A DNA stretch of 64,000 bases from the NCBI GenBank assembly GCA_902806595.1, contig CADCXC010000003.1, forward strand, positions 62,001 to 126,000. Direction: 5' to 3'. Of the stretch, positions 1-14,990 are shown one piece after another. Position 1 is the first letter of the stretch; each line of letters starts with the position of its first letter. The notes beneath the pieces are model-generated. The model searched no databases. It was not told the origin of the DNA and was given only the letters and a program-made list of their open reading frames with translations. This DNA is from Pyrenopolyporus hunteri. Its lineage: Eukaryota > Ascomycota > Sordariomycetes > Xylariales > Hypoxylaceae. The position numbers and the translations under genes are program-made.

Positions 1-3000
1 ATAATAAATTTATCGTAATTATTTTTAAAATTTTAATTAATTATAATAAACGATTTATATTTTCGAATATTATATTTAAACGTTTTATAAACCGTTTTAA
101 ATAATAAAAAGTTTTTAACGTTAAATTTTAAAAAAATATCGAAAATTAAAATTTATATATATATAAATAATATATAATAAAATTAATTTACTTAAATTAA
201 ACCGTTTTAAATAATACGAAATTTTTCATCGATTTTATTTTATAATAAACGTATTATATTAACATAAATATTTAAAAAATAAAAACTTTAATAATTAACG
301 TTTTTATAAAATAAATATTAATTTACTTTTAATATATTTAAACGTACTTTTATTTCCTTTTTTTTTAAATATAACTTAATTTATATTTACTTTATTTTTT
401 AATTTATCCCTTTTTTAATTAATTTAATAAATATAATAATAATATTTATTTATTATTTTTATAATAACTTACTTATAATATTCGAAAAATTCCACCTATA
501 TTTTACTAAAAACGTATATTTAAATAACCGTTATTTCGTATAAAAATTTTTATTTTTTATTTAATAACAATTAACATAATCGTTATTTTTATTACCGTTT
601 ACTTTATTATTCCACCATTATTAATATCGTATATTAACGTAAAAAAAAAAATATATATACGTATAAAATAATCCACGAAAAATATAAATTTATTAAATAT
701 AATCTTTATTAATTTATCCGCCACTTATCGTAACCCCGCTATACTATAAAATTCATTTATACCTATTCTTTTTATTTATTTTATTAACGGTAAACGTATT
801 AATTACGAATCGAAGTTATTTTTTTTTAATCTTACTTTATTCGAATTAATAAAAAAAAAAAAAAAATAAATATAATACGAAACGATATTTTAAATAATAT
901 TAATAACGAATATATAAATATAAAAATAAAATATAAAAATATTAAATAATTAAATGTCGAAAAAAATCGTATAAACTTTTTAAAATATAAACTAAATCTT
1001 AATATTATATAATTAAATATCGAATAAATTTCCTACCAATATTATATTAATAACGAAAACTTAAAAAAAAAAATATTTAAATTAAATTTAAAAAAAAAAC
1101 GTTATAAATATTTACGATTAAAATTTAACTTCGTTTTTTATAACTTTAAATTTAAATATAATTTAATATTTTTAATTTAAAATATATTTAAACTTAAATA
1201 TTCGATATAAAATTAAATTTTACATTAAAAGTATAATTATAATAACTTTATAATCAATTTTAAAATAATTAATAAATTATTTATTAAAATGTAATTTTTA
1301 TATCGTTTTACGATTATATTTTTAAATTAACGTTAATAAAACGTATTTAACCCCCTTAAATATCTTAATTAAAAAATTATAAATAATTAACTATAAAATA
1401 TATATTTATAAAAAACGATATACTTTAAAAATAAATAAAAAAAAACTATTAACGTTTTAATATATATTAAACTTTCGTATTTATATATCGCGAATAAATT
1501 AACCCCCCTTTACGAAAATTTTTAATAAATTTATATAAAAAACTTTTTAATTTTTTTCGATTAATAAAAAAAATGATTTCTTATAATAAAAATTAAAATA
1601 ATAATTCGTTTCGAAAAAAATCCCCCATTCGTACGTTTTATAATTTTACTTTTCGAAATAATAACTAAAATAATAATTTATTTCAAAAAAAACCGCCTCT
1701 TCGTACGTTATATAACCTTATTTTATAAAATAATAATTAAAACATTAACCTATTTAAAAAAAAATCCCCTACTCGTATATCTAATAACTTTATTTTTCGA
1801 AATAATAATCGAAATAATAACCCGTTTAAAAAAAAAATCTTTTACCTATATATCCTATAATTATACTTTTTTATTATAATTAACGTAAATTACGGTAAAA
1901 TAATTAAAACGATCGAAAAAACCACTTCGATTTAAATATTATACCGTTAATTTATCGAAGGTATTATTAATTTTTTTTATAAAAATTAAAAATTAACTTT
2001 TATCGAATAATTTTACCTTTTTATTACAAAATAAAAAAATATTTTACGATGTAATTTCGTTTCGATAATAAAATATAATAATAAATATAACCGTATTATT
2101 TTATTTTTTTTTTTTTAATATTAAAATTATTATTAACGTTAATATCGAAAAATATTTCGTTTATTATTTCTATAACGATTTATCGAATATTTAATTTCGT
2201 TAATTTTATAAAAAAAAAAAATTTTATTTCCGACGGGTTATTTTTTTTATTAAATAATTATTTCGTTAAAAAATAAATAAACGAAAATTTAAATTAATAA
2301 AAAAAAAAATATAATTAAAAAAAATTAATAATACGAATAAAAAATTAATTTAAAATTATTATAAATAATTTATTACGACTTAACGGCGTTTAATCGACGG
2401 CGATTAATATTAAAAAATTAATTATTTTTTATAATAATTAAAATTATATTAAATTAACGTCGATTAAAAAATAAAATTTAATTATATCGATTATAAAAAT
2501 TATTTTATTTAATAAACGATATAATATATTTATACGAAATATTAAAACGTTAAATACGTAAAAATATTAAATCGATTTAAAATAATCGAAAATAACTTTT
2601 TTATATATCGAAGTTATTTTTAAATCGATTAATAATAACCGTTTTAAACTTATTATCGACGATTTTAAATTAATTATTAACGGTTATTTTAAAATTATTA
2701 ATAATAATTATTTTAACATCGTTAATAATAATTATTACGAAATTATTATAAAATTTTTTCGTAAATTATTTATAATCGATTACTTTTTATAATATAATAT
2801 AATTATTAAAAAGTAAAAAATTAATAATGCGTTAATTAAATCGATCGATTTATTTAACGAAAATCGTTTTAAAATTTATAAATATAATATTTATTAACGG
2901 TTAAAATCGTACGAAATTAAATATTATAAAAAATTAATATTTAAAAAATAAACGAAATTACGATTTTAATCGTAACTTAATTATATAAAATAATAATAAA

Positions 3001-4190
3001 TTATAATTATTATTATTATACAATAAAATTAAAAACTTAACGATAATATATAAAATAATCGATTTTAAATATATTAAAATTTTTTTTAATAATTAATACG
3101 TGTATATTTAAATTTATGTAAAATTTTAAAATTATTCGATATATATTAATATTAATATTATATTTTAATATTTATTATAACGATAATAACGGTAAATATA
3201 ATTTTATTAATTAATTTTATTATTTTACGTAACGAAAAATTAAATTATAAAGTTATAAATTATATATATTTATTAATAAAATAAATGTTATAATATTATA
3301 CGTTTATTTTATAAAGTTAATTAATCGATAATAAATTTAAAAATAATTTCGCCGTTTTATTTAATACGGGTAAAAATTTAAAAGTTAAAAGTAAATTATA
3401 TCGATATTATTAAAAAAAAAAAAATTAAAATATAATTTTTTTTAATTACGATTTTATATAAAAAAAGTGGGTAACGAAACCGTTTCGTATATCGTAATCG
3501 ATAATTTAATAAAGTTAAATAAATATATAATAATATAATGTCGCGTTTATATTTATATTAAATTTTACGATTTATAATATTTATAAATATTTAAAGTTTA
3601 GATATTAAAAGGTTTAATTTAAATTTAGGTTAATAATATTAATTTAATATATTAATTCGTCGATTAAACGTAATTTATCTCTTAAAAATAACTTAAATAA
3701 ATTTTATTATAATTTTATTTTATTTATATTTATTTTTATTAACTTTATAAATATCGCGTTTTTTATTTATATATATAATCGTATTTTTTATAAACGATTA
3801 TTATTTTTATAAACGTATATTAACTACTTTTATTATATATAAAACTCGTTTTTATTATATTATTATAATTTTAAAAATATTTAAATTTAAAGTTTTTAAT
3901 ATATCGTTATAATCGAAATTTAAAAAAAAAGTAAATATATTATATATTTAATTTTAATTAATGGTTTTTTTATTAATTATTTTTTTAATATTATTTAAAG
4001 ATTTATTTTTAAAGTTAACGATAATTTAATTAATTTAAATAAATCGAAATGATTCGAATTTATTATTTTTAATAATTATATAATTATTAAAAAGTTTTAT
4101 TAAAAAATTAACGTCGTTATTATTAAATTAAATTAATATTAAAACTTTTAAAAAATTTAATATAATATAAAAATAAAAAAAAAAAACGAA

Positions 4191-4425
4191 GTAAAATAAA
4201 AAAAAATAAGGAAAAGGTAAGGAAAAATAGGGAAAAATAGGAAAAAATAAAGAAAAATAAGGAAAAATAAAAAGAAGTAAGGAAAAATAGAAAAAGTAAA
4301 GAAAAATAGGGAAAAGTAAAAAAAAATAAAAAAAGGTAAAAAAAAGTAAAGAAAGATAAGAAAAAATAAAGAAAAATAAAAAAAGATAAAAAAAAGTAAA
4401 AAAAAGTAAAAAAAAATAATTTACG
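4191..4425. repeat. Degenerate purine tandem tract (GGAAAAATA-like)
   Basis: About 235 bp of loosely repeated units such as GGAAAAATAA, GGAAAAGTAA and GGGAAAAATA. The + strand carries A, G and T but practically no C, so all remaining G:C pairs have G on this strand. The unit is about 10-11 bp and varies, so this is a decayed minisatellite and not a coding repeat. Confidence 0.7.
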
Positions 4426-5707
4426 AAATTTTTAAACGAATTTTTAAAAAATCGAATCGAACGTCGACTCGGATTTCGAATTCGTTAAATCGAATTTCAA
4501 ATATATTAAATCGAATTTCGAATGCGTTAAATCGAATTTTAAATTTATTAAATTAAATTTTAAAATTATCGAATTAAATTTTAAATTTATTTATACGATT
4601 TTTTAAGTTAATAAAATAAATTTTAATATTATTTAATTACGTATTAATATTAATAATATTAACTTCGAATATATTAACGTAAATTTTAAAATAAAAAAAT
4701 TATTTTATTTTAAATTTATTATAAAACGTTAAATATTTTTTATCTTTAATTAAAGGTTAAAACGTTTACTATTTTAAGTAATTTATAAATAATTTTAATT
4801 ATATATTTAATTATAATAATAAAATTAAGTTAAAAATTTAATTATACAACGAAATTTATATTAATTAAAATAAAAATTAAAAATTAAAAATAAAATAAAA
4901 ATAAATAATAAAAAAAAACGATATTTAAATAATTAAGGGTAAAATATAGTTAAAAAAATAAAATGTTTTAAAAGAAATTTTAAAAAATAAATTTTAACGT
5001 ATTTTATTATAAATAACGTAAATATTTCGTAATTATATTATTAAAAAATTAATATTTAATTAAATTTCCTTTCGATATAATTAATTAATAATATTTATTT
5101 TTATTTTAATTTTAAAATAATAATTTATAATAAAAATTTAATTATAATTAAATACGGTTATAAATTTCGAAAATATTAATTTTACGCGTAATAAATAATA
5201 CGAATTAATTTTTAATTTATAATAAATAATATATAAATATTAATTTATATAAAATTATATATAAAAATATAAAAGTCGAAAATAAAAATACCGTATATAT
5301 TAAACGTTTTATATAATAAAAAATTATAATAATATTTAAAAAAATTATTTATAAAATTTAAAATTTATTTTTCGATTTTTTATCGACGATTATTATTATA
5401 TCGATTTTTTATTTACGATTATTATTACATCGATTTTATATATAATTATTTTTAAATTAATTTAAATTATAAATTTAACACGAATCGAATTTTAAAAATT
5501 AAAACATCGTTACGTTAATAATATAAAAAAAAAAAAAAAAATTAAAACGCGACTTAAAAAACCGAAGCGAAATCGTATTTCGAATTTCGTTATTAATTTT
5601 TTAATAAGATTAAATTACCGTATAATATTATAACGGTTTTATACGTCGAACTTTATAAGTTTTTTTCGATAACGACTTTAAATATTATTAAAAGAAATTA
5701 AAATTCG

Positions 5708-6425
5708 ATGGATAACGTATCGTAGAATTAATGGATAGCGCATCGTAAAGTTAATGGATAACGCATCGCAAAGTTAATAGATGGCGTATCGTAAAGTTAG
5801 TGGATGGCGCATCGTAGGGTTGGTAAATGGCGCATCGCAGGGTTAATGGATGGCGCATTGTAAATTTAACGGATAGCGCATTATAAATTTAACGGATAAC
5901 GCATTATAGATTTAACGAATAGCGCTTCGTAAAATTAATGGATAACGTATTATAAATTTAACGGATAATTTTTTATAAGTTTAATAAATAACGTTTTATA
6001 AATTAAAAAAATAACGTATTATAAATTTAATAAATAATTTTTTATAAATTCGATAAATATTATATTATAAATTTAATAAATAACGTTTTATCGATTTAAT
6101 AAATAATTTTTTATAAATTTAATAAATATTATAAATATTATATATAAATTTAATAAATAATTTTTTATAAGTTTAATAAATAACGTATTAAAATTTAATA
6201 AATAAAATATTATAATTTAATAAACGAATTTTTATAATTTTAATAAATAAAAATTATAATTTAATTAATAAAATATTATAAATTTAATAAATAACGTATT
6301 AAAATTTAATAAATAAAATATTATAATTTAATAAACGAATTTTTATAACTTTAATAAATAAATAAAAATTATAATTTAATTAATAAAATATTATAAATTT
6401 AATAAATAACGTATCGTAAATTTAA
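5708..6425. repeat. 23-bp tandem array with a mutation gradient
   Basis: Head-to-tail 23-bp units begin at 5708, 5731, 5754, 5777, 5800, 5823, 5846, 5869, 5892, 5915, 5938 and 5961 and continue with small length changes to about 6425. Better preserved units (5777-5868) start ATGGATGGCGCATCG and end CAGGGTTA or TAAAGTTA. Units further right have decayed to forms such as AATAAATAACGTATTATAAA. As 23 is not a multiple of three, the array does not encode a peptide repeat. It lies inside the RIP block, and its best units are among the least AT-rich bases there. Confidence 0.85.
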
Positions 6426-9400
6426 CGTATTAATAAAAGTTAAATAATTAAATCGTTATTATATATAATTTATAATAAATACGTAAAACTTTTAATTATT
6501 ACCTTCGTAAAAATAATCGTTTTTATTTATTTTTAATAAATAAATATATAAATATTAAAAAATAAATTATTAAAACTTATTTTTAAATATTATTATATTA
6601 CGCGATTATTTAACGGTAATGTTATAAAAATAATCGATAATATAATACGAAATAATTTCGCCGCTTTATTTTAATATTTATAAAATTTTTAAAATTATAA
6701 TTTAATGTATTATTTTTTATTTTTAACGTTTAAATTTTTAATTTATAAACTTAAATAAAATAATATATTTATATTAAAAATGTTACGAAATAATATTACG
6801 AATAATAATTATATAAAAATTATTTATAATTAATATTTTTTTACCTTTTATATATATATTATATATATTTTATAATATAAAATATTATAAAATATAAATT
6901 TTATAAATAAATATATAAATAAATAAAAAAAAAATAATAAAATTTAATTTATTATTTTTTTAATTTATTTAATTTTTTATAAAAAAAATTTAACCGATTT
7001 TATATATATTTAAATAAAAAAAATTTTATTTTTACTACGATATTATACGTTAATTTAATTTTATTATATTAATGTCGAAACGCGAAAAAATAACTTCGTT
7101 ATTAATTATATTTATATAAAATCGTAAGTTTTCGAATTATATTATTTTTTTTTCTTTTATTAATTTTCGAAAAAAAATATTACGTTTAAAAGCGATTAAA
7201 TCGAATATTTTAAAGTTACCGTCGAAATAAACTTTTTATAAAAAAAAAAATATTATATTTTTAATATAAATATATTTAATCGATTTTATAATATTACGTA
7301 ATTAATTATTTAATAACTTTATTAATATATTATAACGTATTTTATCGATAAGTTTTAAATTTAACGGTTTTATTAATATAATTAAATGGTAATAATTTAA
7401 AACATATATATTAAAAAATCGATTATATATATTTTTATTTATTTAATATTCGAAAACGACGATATATTTAAGGTTAAATTATTTCGAATTATTTATAAAA
7501 TTTATAATAATAAATTCGAAATCGTTAATTATTTCTTTAAATCGACATAATATAAAATTATATATTATAAAAAAATTATTTAACGAAATATTTCGATGTA
7601 TAATATTTTAAAAATATATATAATTTAACTTTTATAACGCGTCGTAAAAAATATATAAACGCGTTTATTTTCGAAATAAAAGGTTCGAAATCGAAGATTA
7701 TACGTATTAATAAAAAAAAAAATTTTCGAAAAAATGTAAAATTAACGACATAATTATATAAACGTTTATAAAATCTATTAATTCGAAATTTTTCGGTTAT
7801 ACCTTTTCGATTATTATAAAATTAAAGTATACGAATTATCGAATAATATCGATTTCGTTACGTATTATTACCGGCGTTATTTTAAAACGATAATATTTAA
7901 TCGAAATAATTTTTACGGTAATAACTTAATTAATATTTACTCGTACATTCGTTTTAATAAAATTAAACGTCCCTACTTCGAATAATTTATAATGGAAAAT
8001 ATAATCGTTAATATAATATTAATTAACGTAAAAAATAATATCGAATTTAAAATTTAAATACTTTTTATTAAAATAAATTTAACGAAAAAATTCATTTCGA
8101 TATAAAATAAAATATTTTTTATTTATTTTTTTTAAAATAAATATTAAAATTAATTTAAATTTTTCGAAACGTATTTAATTATTTTTATAATAAAAAACGG
8201 TTATTTTTTTTATTCGTAAAATTTTATTAATGCCGTTTTTTTTATAATTTAAATATATAAATAAATAATTATCGAATATAACTATTAATAAAAATTACTT
8301 AAATATTTTCGTAAAAAAAATTAATATTATAATAAATGTCGATATAAATTTAAATTTAACTTTTATTAAAATATTCGCATTTTTACGTAAACGTTTAAAT
8401 GTTTTTCGTTTAATTATTTATTCGATATTAAATTTTTCGAATTTTTATAAAATATTTAAAAAAAAATAAATTCGATTTTAATTATTTATATTTACGAAAT
8501 CGATTTTTATAAATTTATAATAATAATCGAAATTTTTTAAATATAATCGATTTATAATTTTTATAATTTAAATTATAAAAGTTTAAATCGTTTCGTTACC
8601 TTTAATTATTTTTAAAAATTTAATTAATATAAAAAAAATATTTATTATTATAATTACGTCGTTATTTAAAATATTAAAATTATACGAAACATTTATTTAA
8701 ATAATTATAATATATAACGTTTAATTATTAAATAAAAAAATATAATTTTAAAAAAAATAAATTTAATTAATAAAATAATAACTATAAATTAATTAATTAT
8801 AAAAATAAAAATTTATTTACGTAATATTATATTATTAAATTACGATATTAAAAAAATTAACGAATAAATTTAAATATTTATTTAAATTTAAATTTTATAA
8901 AAAAAATTATTAATAATAAATAATATTTAAAACGTCGAATCGTATATAATTATTATATATATTATTAAAATACGAATATTAAATTCGAATTATATATATA
9001 TATATATTAAAAAAATTTAAAGTTATTATTTTAAAATTATATTTATTGTAATAATAAATACGTTTATTTTTATTTTTATTTTTATTTTTTAATTTTTTTT
9101 TTTAAAAATATATTTAAAGTTTAAAAAAAAAAAAATATATGTTACGGCTAAAAATTCCGCGGTTATAAATAATGTATAATATACGACTTAACGTAAAAAA
9201 ATATTATAAATTTTATTAATAAACGTATTAAATTAAAAAGATAAATTATTATAAAATTTTAAATATAATATATTTAAATTAATAAAATATAATATATATA
9301 TAATTAAAATTTTTTTTATTTATTTTTATTATAAAAATTATTTTAATTTTAAAAATATATAAATATAATACATTAATTTACCTATTAAAATATAATAGAT

Positions 9401-11342
9401 TTAAATAATTTATTTTAAAAGTATAGATATTAATATATAATATTATAATATAATTTAAATATTATTATAATTTTTATTATATAAAATTTAAAATACGTAT
9501 ACGAAATTTTTAACCGTAACATTTATACGTATTTAAACTTTTTTATAAATTCGAATAAATTATTTTTATAAATTAATAAAATAATTATTATATTATATTT
9601 ATATAATAATTTTATTATTATTTACGAATTTTATTTAATTTTTATTATATCATTTATAATTTATCGAATTATAAACTTATAAAATTAAACGGTTATATTA
9701 TAATAAATAAAAATAATTATTAAAAAAAATAAATATTTTTTTAATTATAAAAAAAAAAAAAAAAAAAAAAATTATAATATTTAACGGTTATTTTTTTCGA
9801 CATTATTAACTTTTTTTATTAACGAAATTAATTAAAGAAATGCTTTTAAATTATTAAAAATATAAAAAACGTTTAATTTTCGTCGTTTTATTTTCGAAGT
9901 AATTTAGTTAAACCGTACGTAAATTCCGTTTAAAATCGTATTTACGAATATCGAAAAAATCGTATTAAAAGCTCGTTTAAACGAAAAAAAACGTAAAAAG
10001 TTATATCGAATAAAAAATAAATATTTTATATTTAACGTAAAAAGTTAATAATTAAACGAATTTAGATTTAATAATTAAAATTAACGAAATTTTCGTAAAT
10101 AATTATTTGTTTTTATTCGTTTAAATTCGACGTTAATTAAAAAATATTTTTATCGTTTATTTTTAAATTTAACGATTACGTTAACCATTTTACCGCCCGT
10201 TTTATTAAATATACGTACGCGTATATATATTTTATCTTTTCGTTATTAATGTTACCGTTAATTTTAACGTCGATATCGCATATAAGTTTTTTTTTAACAT
10301 TCGATATTTTATTAAATAACTTACATTTTAACGGGTTAAGTAATAAAATAAACGCGTTAATCGAAAAAATAAAAAAATAAAAATTTAATTTTTTAAAAAT
10401 TCGATTAAAATAATAAACTTCGTCGTTTAAAGTTAAATATTAAATAATAATATATCGATAACGTTTATTTTACTTTAATTATATAAAATAATTTTAAATA
10501 AAAATAAAAGGAAATAATAAAAGGTATTTACGAATGGAAATAAACCGTTAAACATAAATATATAATTAATAATATAATAAAATAACCTATTAATTATATA
10601 TTTATATTTATTTCGACGATTTAGTTTTATTTATAAATTAACATATATTCGATTATAGTTATTTTTTTTATTAAATTTAAAAAAGATTTTATTTATAATA
10701 TTATATAATAATTATACGTTATTTTTTTTATCGTTTTTATTATTTTTTTTTATTATTTAAAAGTATGAAATTTATTAATTAACGGTTCGATAATTTAAAT
10801 TAACCGTATATTTAAACATTATTTATTAACATTAAATTTAATAATTTCATTATATATTTTTAATTCGTAACTTTTCGAAATAAAATAATAATTTTTCGTA
10901 ATATAATTTAAAAAAAATCGCTATAAAAAATTAATATCGATATATTATTAAACCTTTTATTAAAATGTTTACATATATTAAATATTAAAAGTTAAACGTT
11001 AATAATTTAACTATTCGTTAAAAAAAAAAAAACCGATACGATTATATAAATTTAATAACGTTTAAAATTTTTTATATATTATATCTACTTTTTAAAAATT
11101 ATTCAAAATTAATCGAAAAGTTAAACGTCGATTTTATTTTAAATATAATATCGATGCGAAAAATTTTAAATATTTAATATTTATTTTTATATATATTATA
11201 ATTATTAATTATTTTTTTAAAATAAAGTAAAATATATTTATTATTAATAAAATTAAACGACTTAATTATTAATTTTATTTTCGATATCGAAATATTTTAA
11301 ATAAACGATATCGATTTATAAAATAAAAAATTATTAATATAA

Positions 11343-11510
11343 TTCGTAATATTAAAAATTAAAAATTAAATTTTATTAATATTATAAAAAAAAAAAAAAA
11401 AAATTAAACCGTAATTTTATACATAAATTTCGGCGATACATTCGATCGAAACTTTAATATCGATTACTTAAAAAAGTTAAATTAATTACATCGAACCGCG
11501 ATAATTACGA
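11343..11510 (+). repeat. Diverged dispersed repeat, copy A
   Basis: Bases 11401-11505 can be aligned with 14883-14985 in the same orientation. Both start AAATTAAACCGTAATTTTATA and share TTAATTACATCGAA further on, with differences that are mostly C/T or G/A, as expected for RIP. Just upstream (11347-11400) is an AT tract ending in a run of A. Its reverse complement is found immediately upstream of copy B. Confidence 0.65.
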
Positions 11511-14500
11511 TATTATATTAATAAAAGTTACGCTTATTTTTATTTTTATCGATGTCGTTTTAATTACCCGTTTACCGTAAAACGGCGATTTTTTAATATA
11601 TTTTAATTAAATATAAATAAAAAAAATATATCTAAAACGTCGTTATTCGATAATATATTAATAACTTTTTCGTTCGATATCGAAAAATACCGTTCGAAAA
11701 CTTCGATTTATCGTTAATATTATCGAAAAAAATAAACGAAATAAAATAATTTTAATATTAATATAAATCGAAATAATATTATTTTTAATTAATAAAAAAT
11801 AAATAATTTTAAAATAAATATTTTAATATATATTTAATACGATTAATTAAATACGTTTTTAAAATAAATTATTCGATTATTATTATTTTAATTTAAAAAT
11901 TTAAAAAATAATATATTTTATTAAAATCGTTTATCGATTTAAAAAAAAACGAGTTAATTACGTCGTTTTTTTTATTTAATTTTTCGTTATTTATTATTAT
12001 ATTATTAATAATTAAATTTACGAATATATTATTTATTATTTTTTCGTTATTTTCTACGTTTTTTATAATAAATAACGTAAAAATAATATCTTTAAAAAAA
12101 AAATAAATATTTAAATTATTCGAAAATAAAAATAAGTTAAATTTTATTAACGAATAAATTTAAATGATATACTTTTACGAATAAAATTAACCGGCGAAAA
12201 AACGTTAATTATAAATTAAATTTAATAAATATAATAAATTTTTTAATTTAATTATTATATAAAAAAAATTATTTAAATTTAAAAAAAAATTAATAATAAT
12301 AAACGACATAAAAGCGTAATAATGTTAATGTTTATATTATTAAAATTATAATAAAATAATTATCGGTAAATTATTTTACATTAAAACGAAATAAACGTTT
12401 TGCTTTTTTTTTTTTATTATTTTTTTTTATTTTTTCGAAGGGTTTATATATACGTTTAAATTATTATATATTATTAAACGTATACATTTTTTTATTAAAT
12501 ATTATTTATATTATATAATATTTAAATAAATAATTAATTAAAAACGTAATTAAACTATTATAAAATTATTATATAAAATAATATTATTAATATCATTTAA
12601 AGCTTATAAATTAATTAAATCAATTTTTTATTTAAACGATAATTTTTATTAAAATAATACTTTTTAAAAATAATATTATTTTTACTTATATTATTACTTA
12701 TATAATTTAAACGAAATTACCATTTCGTAAATATTATAACGCGATTCGTAATACGTTTAAAAATTTCATTAATTCTTTTTTTTATATTAAATTTATAACA
12801 TTTTTAACCGTAATTTTCCTATTTTCGATTATTTCTATCCCTACTTTTTCGCATTTATTTAACGTTACGTTAAATGTTAAAATAAATAAATAATTAATAA
12901 TTTAAAACTTTTCGTTAAAATATATAATTAAATCGAATATAATTAATAAATATTTAAATACTTACTTTAAATAAATTAATGTATAAATATAAATATTTAT
13001 AAAATAAATCGATAAATATTTAAATATTTATTAAATAATTAAAAAATAATATTAAAATTTATTAATTATAACTATTGTTTAAATTAATAAACCTTTTAAT
13101 TTTATTTTTTTATAATTTAAAAATAAATTATATTCGATAATTTCTTTTTTTAAAATATTTTAAAAATAATAATTTAATTAATATTAATAAAAATTTATTT
13201 AAAATCCATTCGTTAATATATTTTAAAATATAAATAAATGTATTTTTTATAATATTTTTTTATATAAACTCGCGTTTTTTATAAAAATTTACGTTTTTTA
13301 TAATAATCCGCGTTTTTTATAATAACTTTTTTATATTTTATTTCTTTTAAAATATTTACGTATTAATTTTATTTTATAATCTTAAATATTTAATTTTTAT
13401 ATTTCGAAATTTCGATTAAATATATTATATATTTTTTAATATTATTACGTTAAATTAAATTAATAAAATTCGAAAATTTTATTATACCCGTTTTTAAAAT
13501 ATTTTCGAATAAATTAAATAAATAATAAATAAATCCATCGTAAAATATTCGTTCTCGATAACGATATATTAATATCGTTATTTTTAAATAAAACAATTAA
13601 TTTACTACCCCTATAATAATTAAATCGAAAGCGATTAACTTTATTAACATTAAATAAAATTTTAATTAAAATTAAATAAAATCTTTTAATTAAAATTTAA
13701 AAAAAAAAAAAAAAACTTTTTTTTAAAATTTATATAATCGATTATTTATTATATCGGCGATAATAATAAACGGCCGGAAATAATCGATGGCGTTACTTCG
13801 ATCGATTATATTATTTAAATTTTAATAAAAATTAAAAAAACCTTCGTAAATAAACCGGTAATAAAAATGATTCGAAATCGATAAATAAAATTAATTTTAC
13901 ATTTTTTTATTTTTTTAATTAATTAATAATATTTATTATTAATTTAAATTAAAATAAATTATTATTTTTAATAATCGTAATTATAATCGAAGTTGTCGAC
14001 ATCGAAAATTAAAATTAATATAATTTTAATCGTTAATTAATAATTTCGAAAATAAATTAATTTATATATATTTTTATTATCGAATATAATTTTTAATTAT
14101 TTATAATCGTTTATATAATAATTATTAATATCGTTTTACTTTTAAAATATATTTACGTAAACTATAAAATAAATTAAAATTTTTTTTAATATTATATCGT
14201 TTTATTTAATTATTTCCACGGTATTTACGTCGAATATTATTATAATAATAATAATAATAAATACTTTTATCGACGTAATATATATTACTTTATTAATATA
14301 TATTAAATAATTAATTTAATTATTATAAATATAAAAAAACGCGTATAAATAAATAACGTATTTAAAATTATTTTTAAGTCGTTTTTAATATTTATTTAAA
14401 TCGAAAAATCGATGTCGACTTTAACTTTTATTTTTAAAATAATTAAAAATATTAAAGTTTAATTACTCGATATAATTAATTAAATTTAAAAACTTAAACG

Positions 14501-14799
14501 TAAAAAATTAATTATTAATATTTAATATTATACGTAAATATTATTATATATATAATACATTTAAATAATTATTTATTTTATTATATTTTTATTTATATTT
14601 ATTTATTATTTATTTATTTCGTAACATTAAAATTTTTATCGTATATTATAAAACTTTAAAAATTAAAATAATTCGATTAAAAATATAATAAAACGTATAA
14701 ATTTTTAAATTATTATAATTTAATATAATTAAATTAACCTTATTAAATAATAAATATCGAAGTTTTAATTAATTACGCCGTTAAAACCTATATATAAAA

Positions 14800-14990
14800 C
14801 CGTAATTTAATTTTTTTTTTTTTCTTTTTTTATAATATTAATAAAATTTAATTTTTAATTTTTAATATTACGCATCGTATTAAAATTAAACCGTAATTTT
14901 ATATATAAACTTTAATTATATAATCGATCAAAACTTCGATATTAATTATTTAATAAAACTAAATTAATTACATCGAATCGTAATAAAAAA
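14800..14990 (+). repeat. Diverged dispersed repeat, copy B
   Basis: The second copy of the repeat at 11343-11510. The part after about 14883 is a direct match. The part before it (about 14806-14872, poly(T) followed by TATAATATTAATAAAATTTA) is an inverted match to the region upstream of copy A. This mixture of direct and inverted orientation suggests nested or rearranged insertions before mutation. Confidence 0.6.
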
